In this document: piece after piece, positions 36,500 through 49,100 of the stretch
How the letters are laid out: each line of letters opens with the position of its first letter
How positions within the stretch are numbered: the first letter of the stretch is position 1
NCBI RefSeq assembly: GCF_020740795.1
Contig: NC_067312.1
Location: 47,749,905 to 47,813,904, forward strand
Direction of reading: 5' to 3'
Source: Apus apus
Taxonomy: Eukaryota > Chordata > Aves > Apodiformes > Apodidae
Length of the DNA: 64,000 nucleotides
The notes under the pieces: model-generated
Told to the model about the DNA's origin: nothing
What the model saw: the letters and a program-made list of their open reading frames with translations, nothing else
Databases searched by the model: none
Made by a program: the position numbers and the translations under genes

Positions 36500-38592
36500 G
36501 ACAGAGAAACTGAGGAGGGGTGGATAGAAAAACATCTTCAAAATTTGGGATGGTCACAAATCACAGTGGGCAAGGTGCAGTAACAGATGCCCTGGGCCTG
36601 CAGTTGGATTGCAGGCCAACAGGAAAGCATCTGACCCAAAAATTTTTATCCCTGCCAGCACAACTGCTTCGAAGGCTGCCCATCTTAAATGCTTCTATGT
36701 GAATGCATGGAGCTTGGGGAATAAGCAGGAGCAAATGCAGTTGTGAGCATGCCTGCAGGGCTCTGATTTTATTGGTAGCATGGGGACATGGTGGGATGGC
36801 TCCTATTACTGGAGTGTAGGGATGGTTGGGTATAAGCTTTTCAAGAAGGACAGGCAGGACAAGGGAGGAGGGAGTGTTGCCCTCTACATCAGTGACCAGC
36901 TGGAGTCCATGGAGCTCCACCTGGGGATGCAGGAGGAGTTGACGGAAACCTCCCAGGTTAAATGGAAGACAAGGGCAGGAGATGTCATAGTGGGAGTCTG
37001 CTACAGGTCATCAGACCAGTACGGCTGAGTGGATGAGGCCTCTACAAGCAGATAGAAGCAGCTTCACACTCACAGGTGCTGGTCTTCATGGGGGATTTCA
37101 ACCACCCTTGTATCTGCTGGAGGGACAACACAGCAAAGCACCAGCAATCCAGGAAGTTGCTGGAGTGCATTGATGACAACTTCCTCCTCCAGATGGTAAT
37201 GGAACCAACAAGAAAAGGTGCTTTGCTGGACCTTGTTCTCACAAACAGAGGTGGGCTGGTTGTTGGTGTAAGACATTATGGGAGACTAGTGACCAAGTGA
37301 CCAAGTAGTCAAGTAGGAGTCAAGTAGTCAAGTAGTGACCAAGACATGGTCAAATTCAAGATCCTTAGGGCAGCAAGGAAGGAGCAAAGCAAGCTCACTA
37401 CCCTCAACTTCAAGAGAGCAGATTTTGGTCTCTTCAAGGTGCTGCTTGAGAGGGTACTGTGAGACAAAGCCCTGGAGGTGAGTCCAGAAAAGCTGGTCAA
37501 TATTCAAGGATCACCTTCTCCATGCCCAGGAGCTATGTGTTCCAACAAAGAAGAAGGCAGGCAGGAGAGCCAGGAGGCCTGTATGGATGAGCAAGACACT
37601 ACTGCACACAGTTAAAAGTAAGAACAAGGTATACAGAGAGTGGAAGTAGGGCCAGGTGTCATGGGGGGAGTACAGACAAGTTGTCAGAGAAGCAAACGAT
37701 TAAGTAAGGAAGGCCAAAGCACAGATAGATTTGGACCTGGCCAGGGATGTTAAGGACAACAAGAAAAGTTTCTACAGTTATGTCAGTGACAGGAGGAAAA
37801 TGAAGGAAAATGTGGTCCCACTTCAGAAGGAAACTGGAGACCTGGCCTTGCAGGACATAGAGAAGGCTGAAGTACCCAGTGACTGCTTTGCCTCGGTCTT
37901 CATCTCTGGTCACGCAATCCCAGTTAGAGAAGGTGAAGGCATGGACTGTGAAAAGAAGGATCTCCCCACTGTAGGAGAAGGGCAGGTTTGTGACCATCTG
38001 AAGGACCTGAAGATGCACAAGTCTATGGCTCCTGGAGGAACTGGCCAACAAAGTTGCAAAACCTCTGTCCATGATATTTGAAAAGTCTTGGCAGTCTGGA
38101 GAAATCTCCACTGACTGGAAAAGAGGAAACATCACTCCCATTTTCTAAAAGGGAAAAAAAGGATGACATAGGGAACTATAGACCAGTCAGTCTCACCTTT
38201 GTGCCCAGCAAGATTATGGAGGCCACTTCTGGGCTCCTCACTATAAGAAAGACACGGAAGTGCTGGAGCTATGTCCAGAAAAGGGCAACGAGGCTTGAGA
38301 AGGGCATAGAGCACAAGGCCTAAGAGGAGCAGCTGAGGGAGCTGGGGTTTAGTCTGGAGAAGAGGAGGCTGTAGGGAGACCTCATTGCTCTTTACAACTA
38401 TCTGAAAGGAGGCTGGAATGATGAGGGGACCAGTCTCTTCTCCCTGGTGATGTGTGACAGGACCAGAGGGAATGGTGCTTAAGGACATGGTTTAGTGGTG
38501 AGCTTGTGGTATTAGGTCTAAGGCTGGACTGGATGATCTTGGAAGTCTCTTCCAGCCAGGGACATTCTGTGATTCTGTGATTCTGTGATACT
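36500..38592 (+). mobile_element. CR1 non-LTR retrotransposon, sense, internally deleted
   Basis: Translated pieces match the CR1 ORF2 order. Endonuclease starts near 36690 (VNAWSLGNK..., TWWDGSYYWS), with GDFNHPCICW at 37091 and LLDLVLTNRGGLV near 37225. The linker is at 37360-37900 and the first RT block (NYRPVSL) near 38174. The sequence then jumps, near 38222-38245, to the post-RT block (VQKRATRLEKG, SLEKRRL). A second loss near 38472 joins 'gaccagagggaatgg' to 'gtgcttaaggacatgg'. The 3' end is three ATTCTGTGA repeats at 38565-38590. Frameshifts and stops abound, so it is dead. The 5' limit is uncertain. Confidence 0.92.
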
Positions 38593-38599
38593 ATCTGTG

Positions 38600-41500
38600 C
38601 TGCTTCATAAAAGATGCTTCCAGATACCATCTGGTATTGAACAGATATTTGGCCCATACTGTTTCTCTAGATAAATTCTTCAAAAAGCATTTTGAAAGTC
38701 TCTACCCCATCTTGGGAAGTTTGGTTTCCAAAACAGAGCAGATTTTCTTGAATGGCTGGGTTTTTTCACCTTATAGACACCACACCTTAGGGGTGCTGAA
38801 CATCCAAATCTTCAGCTGAAATCAGTGGGTTTGACTCTGTCCCAAGGGAGGCAACCTTTTCACTTCTGATGTGTTAAAATTATTTAGGCTGGAGGTCTTA
38901 AAACTGCTGAAGTAGCTTAGCCATGCTCTTCCCACTAAAGATGAATGGATCTTGTTTTTTCAGACAAATATTCATCTACACATGAAGATCCAGTCTAACA
39001 TGAAGTGGGACAAGAGCATAATCCAGTACATGTGGACTTTGGCAACAGTAGAAAGCCCATAACTTTTGTTCTGCCAGGTTCCACCAGATGTAGAATATAT
39101 GTGAAATTTGTACCTTAAAGGGCATGGAAGTAAATCAAGCCCAGATACTGAGATTTTTCTCTGTCATATGTATGTGTTTGGGCATGTGTTTGAATGATCT
39201 TTTCCAAAACACCATGTATTTTAAATCATCAGGTTTTTCCCACATATACGTTCATATGGTCAAAATTAATCTTTACACTGATTATTTTAATTGGCTGAAT
39301 ATGTCTTAGGGAATGGGGAAGAATGAGGCTGGTAATATTCTTCTCCTCCCCTCTTTGGTGTATTTGTGAAATCACATATGACAGCAACACCCTCCTCTAA
39401 AGCTCTTTGTCCTGGAATTCCTGAAAAACTCAGAGAGCTTTGCAGAAATGTTTAGCCATCCCAGTGGGAGCCGGACTGTTGTGATGACGCCAGCTGGTGG
39501 GTGAAAGATGGAGAAGCATTTTTTGCACCACTGCCAGGTCTACTAGGACAAGCTACCTCCAGATGTTGGAACTTGATTTTGGTGGAAGAGTAATTACCTA
39601 TCAGTATTATTGCTAGGGATGGGCAGGTTCACATTGCCTAAACAGGCTCAGACCAAATAGACTTGAAAATTCAGGAAATGTTAACATATTATTTGTTTTT
39701 GCTACCTCTAGGAAGAGAAAAAAACACCCCAACATTATCAAAAAAAGAAGGCAGAACCTCTACTGTGAAGGCAGAATCCAGGAGAGAGGACCCAATGCAG
39801 TGAAACAAAACAAAAAAATAATAAATAAACCCAGGCTATTGAATATTAGTCTCCTAAACCTAACTTTCTCGAAGTACAGTAGGGATTTAAAAAGAGGAAT
39901 TAACATCCTATCATCTATCTCTTACTAAATAAAGAAAACTTTATTTGAAAGATATCCAAAGTTATCCCTTCCAGGACAAAAATATTTTCAGTAGAAAAAG
40001 CAAAACCAAAACCCCAAGCAAGGCACAGAGGAGATGGCAGAAATTTAAACAGAAGATGCAAACAGTCTTTGTTATATGCACTTACAGCTTTTACAAAGTT
40101 TGTCTAGAAAGGACAAAATATACAGTAGTCATATATCAGTGCCAGAAGATACTCACTGGGAGTCTGTGTAGCTGTGCAGTTGTGTCCCTGTGGTCCCACT
40201 TGGGGGATGCTTGCAGCTTCCAGCTCTTTCCATCTTGACTTGAAAACTGAGTGATGGTTTTAAAAGCTACTAACAATTGCAAAATGAGTGACAGTACCAC
40301 TCTGAAAGAGTCCTTGGACTGTGCAAGCCTCTGATTTTTGAACCTGGTAATATTTTGTCTATAGGGAAAGTTTCTCCCCAGAGGTGAGCAAAGTCTGTAA
40401 AAGCAGACCCGTGCAGGACATTTGCACTCTGGGGGTGGAAAATAATGGTGTTGGTGAGTCTAAACTGCAAATGAAAGGTGGGCCACATGTATGGATGGTA
40501 TCAGGACAAGGAGGCTTCGTTTGCAGCTGCTTGGGCTCAAAGAGACTGGGAGTCCTCTTTTCCAGCAAGTGGTATAATTTAAATGGGTAAAAATAAGGCA
40601 TAGACCCATACATGTTTTAGTCATTAACTTTTAACTTGGAAGTCAACTTTAGAGAAAAATGGTCTGAAGAAGCAGCTCTTTCAGCAGGAAAAAGTTGAAA
40701 ATGGAGCCTGGCATTTATCAAACAGCCTCTGAGAGAACAGAAACTCTCCCTCAGACATAACACAGGTGTCCACATTTCTCTCGAGCAAAGTGCAACATGA
40801 GGAGCACGTGTTTTACAGTTCTAAGCATATTTAATACAATGTTTTTACAACAGCTGTTGCTTTCACAGAACTTTAACCCCACTGTGTAAATGCATCACAG
40901 AGAAAATACGCTGTTGTCGTGGAGACAGCCTTTACTCACAAGCACTTTTCCACAGAGCTGGTGTCAGTTTTCAGTTCCAGCCGCATTCCAGGCGGGTAGG
41001 CACATCCCGCCCTCTCCCTCTCCCACGTCGTCGTTACTGGCACCGCTGAAGTACTGGCGGACGGAGGGACGGACAGACGGGCGGCTCAGGAATCCGGGGC
41101 TGTTATCGGGGTGGCCTGGGAGCAGTTTCCATCAGAACACCTGATTTTAAAAATGGCAAAGTCGAAAAGGGGTGTGGGGTGGAGTGAATCTGTAAAGGAT
41201 TTCCTTACATCCAGCTTGGTTTTGGTTTGATTTTATGTTGTTGATGTTGGTTTTGTTGTTGTTTTCTTTCTGTTAAGTTTCTTCCTTATCAGGCTTTGTA
41301 CAGAGCCAGGTGCCTTTTTACTTCTAAATTTAGTCAGCTTTATTGTCTTCGCTGAGAAGTGTTACGTGTTACAGCTGACACTTGGAAGATCACTGGAGTT
41401 ACTGAGTGACAAATGCCCGCCGTTAAAGGGCTTGGAAACTTATCTTTGCAAAAGGTGACACTTGCCAGTGAGTTGACCCCTCCAGCTGTCCAGCATAAAC

Positions 41501-44500
41501 ACTCCCTGCTGCAGGTAGCACACAGCAAACACTGCCCTTGTCACGTTGTGTTGGTGGACACAGCCCCAGAATGTGTTCTAAAGCTCTTCAAAATCGCACA
41601 TATGTATAAGAAATAATTTGCAAGTTACAACAATAACAGCAACAACAATAATAAATGACACTACAAATTTAAAATATGGCTGTCAGGCCTCAAAGACAGA
41701 TTTTTCAAAATTGTGTAGCTGGATCTAAAGCACTGAATGCCCTTGAATGCAGTGACTGTTGGAAGGACTTGGGTCTTCTCAGCAAACACTGAAGATGTTA
41801 AACAACTAAGGCTCTAAATCTAATAATCTGAGAACAGCAAGGTGCAGCCATACCTTTGTCTAATTTATAATCAATACTGCTTTCTTTCATGTGCAAGCAC
41901 GGCTTCTGTTGGCAGGTAGTGTACAGCTAGTGCAAAGCTAAAAAGTAGATTTTGTTTGTCCCTGGACACTCTCATTAAAGTCCAAATCCAGAAAGCACTC
42001 CTATCCAGAACACCATTTAATTGCAATCTTAGATGGAAACATGTATATCAGATCCCTTGGTTCAAATGAGTCTTCCAAAGCGTATGTTTAACATTAGAAG
42101 TGCCCTTTCCTGATCCAGAGCCTAGGAAGATTAGCTGAGTGTTTTCCTAAAAGGTTTTAGAAGTAAATATTACCTGTGTCAGGTTACTTGTGTGAGCAGA
42201 GATTTGAGGGAACTGTGTGTAACTTTAACAGCTCTTGACTGGAGTAAGAGCAATAAGGGCCAACATGTTGTCCTCTCTGCAGCAGAGCAGCCCTCAACAG
42301 GAGTAGGAATTTTGGCTGCTAAACAAGATTAGGACTGGATTCAGACTGGACCTGCAAATAAGCTCAACACAGACAAAATACAGTTTCAATTCTATGTAGC
42401 TTTAAAGCAAGGTAGAGTTCCTCAGGAGCAGCTGTGTATCCTGCAGCATCACAGGAAGCTCTTCTGTGGATTAAGTTGTTCTTTTAAGCTTGTGTTTTGG
42501 CTTGCACATCCTATCATATTATACCTGCTGATGCTCACAAAATGTTGGTTATGAAATGTGGGAAGACACCTTCAGCAGAGGTCTGGCACAGACTGCTGTG
42601 TTCCTTCTCCCATGGACAAGAGGCCCAAGAGGCAGCTCAGCCAGCTCTACCCAACATAGGAACATGCTGCACTTACAGCTCTTCTTTTCCAACATTTGCT
42701 TGCTCCAGGCTTGTGAAGAGGAGCCCCAAGTACAGAAAGCAATGTTCTTCAGCTGTGCCAAAGTGTGCTCTGCTGGCAAGCCGGGCATCATGGTGCTGCC
42801 ATGAGACTGAGCAAAGCAATCAAGCCATCCTTTGCAATTCTGCAAGCAGTTTCTTTACTTAAGGTTGGGTGGCCAGAGCAGCAATCATAACTGCAAACAC
42901 AGCTGTGTATGGCTGCATGGTCACCAGATGATCACCTGGACCAGGCTTTCCACTCAGCTATTTGGGTTTGTACCTCAGTGTAGTACATTATTCCTGCCCA
43001 TCTCTGATGATTTTGTCCAGGAGACACATCATTAAATAAAGGAAAGAGAGACTCCTAAATGTCCATCTTCCCTAACTTTCTCTTGGTTCTACTTGTTGTG
43101 CTAACTTTGACAGAGGACAATGATGAACTGATAATCTTGCTTTCCCTGACATATCTGGGGGCACAGTCTGAGCCCCAACAAGCTAGGGTTAGTAAAGTGT
43201 GTTTAGTAAGTAAGAACTGTAGCCGTTTCTTAGCATAGAAACAAAGTTAGGAGCTTGGAGATAAAGCCACAAGGCAAACCTCTCCTATGTGAAGTGAGCA
43301 GGATTTGGCCTCTTGGAGTATGTGTGCATGTCTGCAATCGAAAATAGCATGCTACATTCTGGAAGTGTCACACGTCTACCCTGGATACAGGATTTCATCA
43401 GGAAACTGAACTGACAAATCCTTCCAGGCTAAGGCACTCTGAGAAGAGCCATTCTGATGTGATCTCACAGGAGAATTAACAGGTACTTCACATTTACATG
43501 TGTAGCTTTTCTGCAAGGGAAAAGATATTTCTGACCTTACTATTGTTGGCATACTTAAACTGTGCCTCCTGTGTCGTGGAAAATAAAAAAACCTTTTGGA
43601 GGTTGTGCTGTCAGCTGCGTTTTTGTTTGTTTTTTTCTTTTTATTTCTGCACATTCAAATGTGCACAGAAATGTACACTGAATCGGTAGAAGGTTGCAAA
43701 GGCAACTGCTATGTGACACTTCAGTTACTTACAGTGAATACTAAGTAGAGATGAGTAATTACAAATATGTAGTGCCTAATCACATCCATTTTGTTTTTGT
43801 ACAAGAGTGATCCTTATTTTTGTTAAATGAAAAGATGCATGTGAAAGGTCTGCATTTAATCAGAGACTATATTTCTACACAACATGAAGCAACCCACCTG
43901 GAGCTTTGGGGCCATGAATGTTCCCAAATAAGCAGGGACTCAGAATTATTAATAAATGCTTTAGCAAGAGGTTGGCTCAGTTCTAGGTGTTATATTTCAA
44001 AATGGACTTAATTGGGTTGTTTGGTTTGGTTTGGTTTCTTTGCTCTGTTTTTGTTTTTGTTTTCTGGTTTAAAGCTGACTGAAGTAAGATGGTTATGATT
44101 TATATATTCCTCGCTCTGGCATAAGATTTTTTTCGCAGATTACACTCCTGCATTCATATATAGTTAGAAGCAGAGTTGTCCCTTATTTTCAAGTAGGAAA
44201 TCCTTCATTGTCAGGGTTCTATTCTTGGAATTTCATATTGGCCTTCCAACATGTTTAACTGATACTTAATTTACCTGTGTTTGTGAATGGTGATATTTCC
44301 AGTTTCTTACCCTCTGTGGCGGCTATCTCTGTCAGCTTTTCAGGACAGTTACAGGCGCCCAGTGATTTATAGTGAAGACCTTAAATACTGTTTAGTTATC
44401 TTGGAAAGACAACATTTAAACCCATATGGTCACTCAACATTTTTCTTTTCTGGTTCTTCTCTCTGGACTTCAGAAAGAAAAATGGGTGTGTATAGCTCTT

Positions 44501-45425
44501 TGTATTAAGTCACTGATAAGCAATATTGAATTAGGTTTTTTTGTCCCCTAGTAAAATATCAATCTAAGAAGATAAAGAATTTCAAACTCTAATGCATGCT
44601 GAGGGGTTTGTTTGAAAAATAAAAGAGTGTTTAGCACATGGTTGAGTGGAAGCAATGCTATGGCATTTTTGTGGTGATTTTTATGAATGTTGTAGGACAA
44701 AACCCCTGACTTTTAAAACTTCAGGATGCACCAAAACTTTCCCAGCCAAATGGCTAGGTTTGAGCAAAGAAAGAGAAAGCATAATAGGCTGGATGTCCCA
44801 TTGTAAGACCTCAAAATGTCCTAAACAACAGAGCACAGCCTGGTAAAAGGAGCTGGGTGACAAATGCGTCTCTGCTTCCTCAGACCCAGGTGAGACTCTG
44901 GCTCCTGAGGATACCCATGAGGGCAGTCACCTTTGCTGTTCTTCAGCTTTAAAGCTTGAAATTCTGTGTTTCCCCACCTCACCCAAGAGCACATGCTTCC
45001 TCCATCCACTTCTCCCGTTCCCCCTTCCAGGAAGGGCTGGGGAACCCAAGGGTGCTGCCATCACTGCCCACCACCTCAGCATCATCCTCAAATGCTTCAA
45101 CACACTCTTAGTTTCATTCACCTACAAGAGGGGGCTGAGGAGAGTGCAGCAGTGCCTACCCCTCCCAGAGGGCAACAAGGCGGGACCACCAGTGTGTGTC
45201 AAGTGCAGGAGGCTGCCCAGGTTGAATGCCTCCAGTGAGTCTGGAGCAGGAAGTAACTAGTGATTTATATTCTTCTTCCCTTACCCATCTCCTGATGAAT
45301 GAACTTACTACATTTCTTGTTTGTCCGTAATAGTCATCCTGCTCAACATTGTGACACAGCTGTATGTTAATAGGCATTGACAACAGACTAAATAGTCTTT
45401 TTACAAGTAAATGGAAAAAAGTTAT
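38600..45425. other. Intergenic DNA between CR1 copies
   Basis: No supported gene. AT-rich overall, with a compact CpG-rich patch at 40978-41125 listed separately. Small T/G-rich tracts occur at about 41218-41275 and 44010-44070, and a CAA/AAT-rich run at about 41625-41660. Open frames at 42.5-42.9 kb and 44.9-45.2 kb are modest in length and show no domain. Confidence 0.5.
40978..41125. promoter_or_regulatory. Small isolated CpG-rich cluster
   Basis: About 14 CpG dinucleotides fall within about 150 bp, including repeated GGACGG/GGGCGG-like motifs, inside DNA that is otherwise CpG-poor for many kilobases. It is too small for a classic CpG island and is not part of a recognised transposon. 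It could be a promoter for an unannotated transcript, an enhancer, or a degenerate GC-rich minisatellite. Confidence 0.45.
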
Positions 45426-45427
45426 TT

Positions 45428-46192
45428 CATAGAATCATAGAGTCATAGAATGCCAGGTTGGAAGGGAGCTCAAGGATCGTCTGATCCAACCTCTCTAGAT
45501 ACTACTATAGTCAATATGAGATGGCTCAGCACCCTGTCAAGCTGAGACTTAAAACTCTCCAATGTGGGGGAATCCACCACTTCCCTTGGGAAACTATTCC
45601 AGGTTTTGACTGTCCTCATGGTGAAAAATTAACCTCTTGTGTCCAATCAGAATCTCCCCAGAAGCGACTTGTACCCATAACCCTTTGTCTTTTCCGTGTG
45701 ACTCCTTGTAGACAGGGAGTCTCCATCCTCATTGTAACCACCCTTTAAGTACTGGAATATGGTAATAAGGTCTCTCCAAAGCCTTCTTTTCTCAAGGCTG
45801 AACAAACCCAGTTTTCTCAGCCTCTCCTCACATGGCAGGTCCTCCAGTCCTCTGATCATTCCTGTGGCCCTTCTCTGGACCCTCTCCAGCCCCTTCACAT
45901 CCTTTTTGTAGAGCAGGGACCAGAACTGAACACAATACTCTAGGTGTGGTCTGACAAGGGTCAAGTAAAGCAGGATGATGACTTCTTGATTTCTGCTGGT
46001 GATGTCCTGGTTGATGCAGCCCAGCATCCTGTTGGCTTTCTATGCTGCTGCAGCACACTGCTCACTCATGTTGAGTCTATTAGCCACCAAGACCCCCAGT
46101 TTCCTTTCCACAGGGCTGCTTTCCAACCAGGTGAGTCCCAGTCTGAACTGCCCTCCTGGGTTATGTGTTCCCAGGTGCAAGACCTTACACTT
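45428..46192 (-). mobile_element. CR1 copy C, antisense, 5' part missing
   Basis: The 3' tail sits at 45428 (repeated 'catagaatcatag'), followed by 'aatgccaggttggaaggga'. On the minus strand 46027-45647 encodes the conserved post-RT part of CR1 ORF2 (RPHLEYCVQFWS, VQRRATGMIRGLEDLPCEERL, LGLFSLEKRRLWRDLI), continuing upstream to the CR1 block above 'gtgcaagaccttacactt'. Homology stops at 46192, exactly where the 3' tail of the next CR1 begins, so copy C is broken by or fused to copy D. Confidence 0.92.
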
Positions 46193-49100
46193 CTCACAGA
46201 ATCACTGAATGTTTGGAGTTGGAACAGACCTTGAAGATAATTGAGTTCCAACTCTCCTGCATGGGCAAGGACACCTCCCACTGGAGCAGGCTGCTCAAAT
46301 TCCCATCCAACCTGCCCTTGAACACCTCCATGGATGGAGCCCCCACAACATCCCTGGGCAGCCTGTTCCAATGTCTCACCACTCTTACACTGAAGATTTT
46401 CTGCCTGATCTCTAACCTAAATCTCTCTTCTTTCAGTTTACAACCATTACCCCTTGACCTCTCACTACAAGCCCCTGTAAAAAGTCCTTCCCCAGCTTTC
46501 CTGCAGGCCCCCTTCAGGTACTGGAAGGCCACTAGGAGGTCCCCTTGGAGCCTTCACTTCTTCAGGCTGAACAACCCCAGCTCCCTCAGCCTGTCCTCAC
46601 AAAAGAGGTTCTCCAGCCCTCGGATCATTTTTGTGGCCCTTCTCTGGACTTGTTCCAACAGGTCCACATCTTTCTTGTTCTGGGGGCATCAGAGCTGGAT
46701 GCAGCTGTTGAACTTCATAAAGTTCTTGCTAGCCCACTCCTCCTGTCTTTCTAAGGTCAACCTGGAGGGTGTTTCTTCCTTCTGGAGTGTCAACCTTTCC
46801 ACTTATTTTGGTGTTGTCAGGAAACCTCATCAGGGTGCTCTTGATCCCAACATCCAGGTCACTTAGGAAGATGTTAAACAGCATAAGGCCCAATATAAAT
46901 TCCTGGGGGACTCCACTTGTGACCAGTTGCCAGTTTGAGGAGGAACTATTTACTATTACCCTCTGGGTACCGTCTGTCAGCCAGTAGTCATGAACCAAGT
47001 AGGGAAACCCAGGGAGATTCAGATTGGACCCCCTTGCTTTCTAAGCTCCTTCTCAGAGTATGGCTGGATCCAACCTTTGTCTCAGACCTGGCCCTTCCAG
47101 AGAGAGGGATTAAAATGTCACAGCCCAAGGAAATGCTCGACGGTCCTATACTAAGGTGAAATGACACTCAAGGTCTGTATTGAATATTAGGTTTACTTAA
47201 AGCTATAGAAGGAATACAGATACTTCAATTATTATCTTAGGCTGCACAATCATTAAGGCTGACACAAGAGTATAATACATATATGTTTAATCTGCACAAC
47301 CTGAGAAAAAATTGTGGTTAGGCCTTGCATTACTTAATGATGATAGGAAGGTAGAGAGAGAAAGTAGGAGAAGAAAAATTTAGAGAGGTAGATAACAGAA
47401 AATCACCAGTCCTTGATCCAGCTTCAGGCCAGCCAATGCAGGAAAGTTAGGCAGTGAGGCTCCCAAAGCCCACCATTGCAGCCTCCTGTTTTCTTGTTTC
47501 ACAAGGATGAGCAAGCCTGTTTGAGTCATAAACCTGAGCAGCTGGAGTGGAGCTCCACCCACTCTGCCCCTCCACCCTTATCTCAATCGCTGTACATGCA
47601 GCCTCAGGCCATATGCAGCCATCAGCGCAGTCTCCATCCTCTCAGGCAGGCCTTTTGGGATGCAAAGGAGACTTTGTTTAGGGGTTGCAATGGGGTTTCC
47701 ATGCCAATTCCAGCAAGTATAGGTCCTGAGGGCTGGTCCCACACACCAGTTCCCTGCCCACTGCACAGACCACTTGTCAAGGCTGTAATGAGTCAGTTTC
47801 TCCTGAAGGAAGCTGTGGGGAACTGTGAGCCTTGCGGAAGTCCAGATAGACGATGTCCACTGCTCGTCCTGCATCAACCAAGCGGGTTACTTTGTTGTAG
47901 AAGGTGATCAGGTTTGTCAAGCATGATTTGCCCCTGCTAAATCCATGATGGCTTTTCCCAGTCATGTGCTTCAATTGACTTGTGGCTGTCCCCAGGAGGA
48001 TTTGCTCCATGACTTTCCCAGGGATTGAAGTGAAGCTAATGGGGCTATAATTACCTATATCCTCCTTAAAGCCCTTCTTATAGATGGGGTGACATTAAGC
48101 TTCCTCCAGTCTTCAGGGATGTCTCCCAGTTTCTCAAAGATTATGGAGAGTGGCTTTGCAATGACATCAACCAGCTCTCTCAGCACCCTTGGGTGGATCC
48201 AGACCCGTTGATTTGTACAGGTCAAGCTCCTGTAATAGCTGACACATCAACTCTTCCTTCACTGCCAGTGGGTCAGTGTCTGCATCAACCTGGACTTTTG
48301 TTCCTGTGGCCTGGGACTCAACAGCACTGGTAAAGACAGACGTGAAGAAGGTGTTGAGGTCTTCTGCCTTTTCAGCATTATTGGCAACTAGTTCACTTCT
48401 CCTGTTTAATAGTGGGCCAATATTATCCCTCTGTTTCTGCTTGTTGTTAAGGTATCTGAAGAACTCTTTCTTGAAGTTTTTGACGCCTCTGGCCAATGTC
48501 AGCTCAAGCTGAGCTTTTGCTTTCTTAACTGCATCCCTGCATACTCTCATAATGCTCTTGTAATTTTCAACAGGTAGCGTTCCACTTTTACGTCTCTGGT
48601 ATGTTTCCCTTTCGGTTCTGAGCAGACCCAGAAGCTCACAGTTAAGCCTCTGCCTAATTCCATAGCCTTTATAAGGGATGAACTGTTTTTGTGTATCTGC
48701 AAGAGTGTTCTTAAAAAACTCCCAGCACTCACTAGCTCCTTTACCCTCCATGGAAGCTGGAAGCTTCCCATGGGATCCCTTCCAACTGTGCTCTGAGTGA
48801 GATGAAGTTTGCTCTTCTAAAATCTAAAACCTTTGTCCTGGAATTAACTTTAATTGTGCTCAGCAGTATCCCAGACTCCACAATACCGTTGTCATTGCAG
48901 CCAGCCAAGTCTGTCACTAACTGAGATATCACAAAGCAGGTTTTCTTGGTTTGTGAGTATTAAGTCCAGCTGTGCCCCATACCTGGCTGGCACGTCCAAC
49001 ATTGGGGTGAAGAAGCATACTTCTGCACATTCCAGGAAGTTGATGGATGTCAGTGTTATTCTTCCAGGAAATGTCTGAGTGGTTAAAGTCTCCCATCAGG

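Noticed and set aside
36500-38592. Host genes in the 36-38 kb open frames
   Set aside because: All recognisable pieces (GDFNHPCICW, NYRPVSL, VQKRAT) match CR1 ORF2; no host protein is needed.
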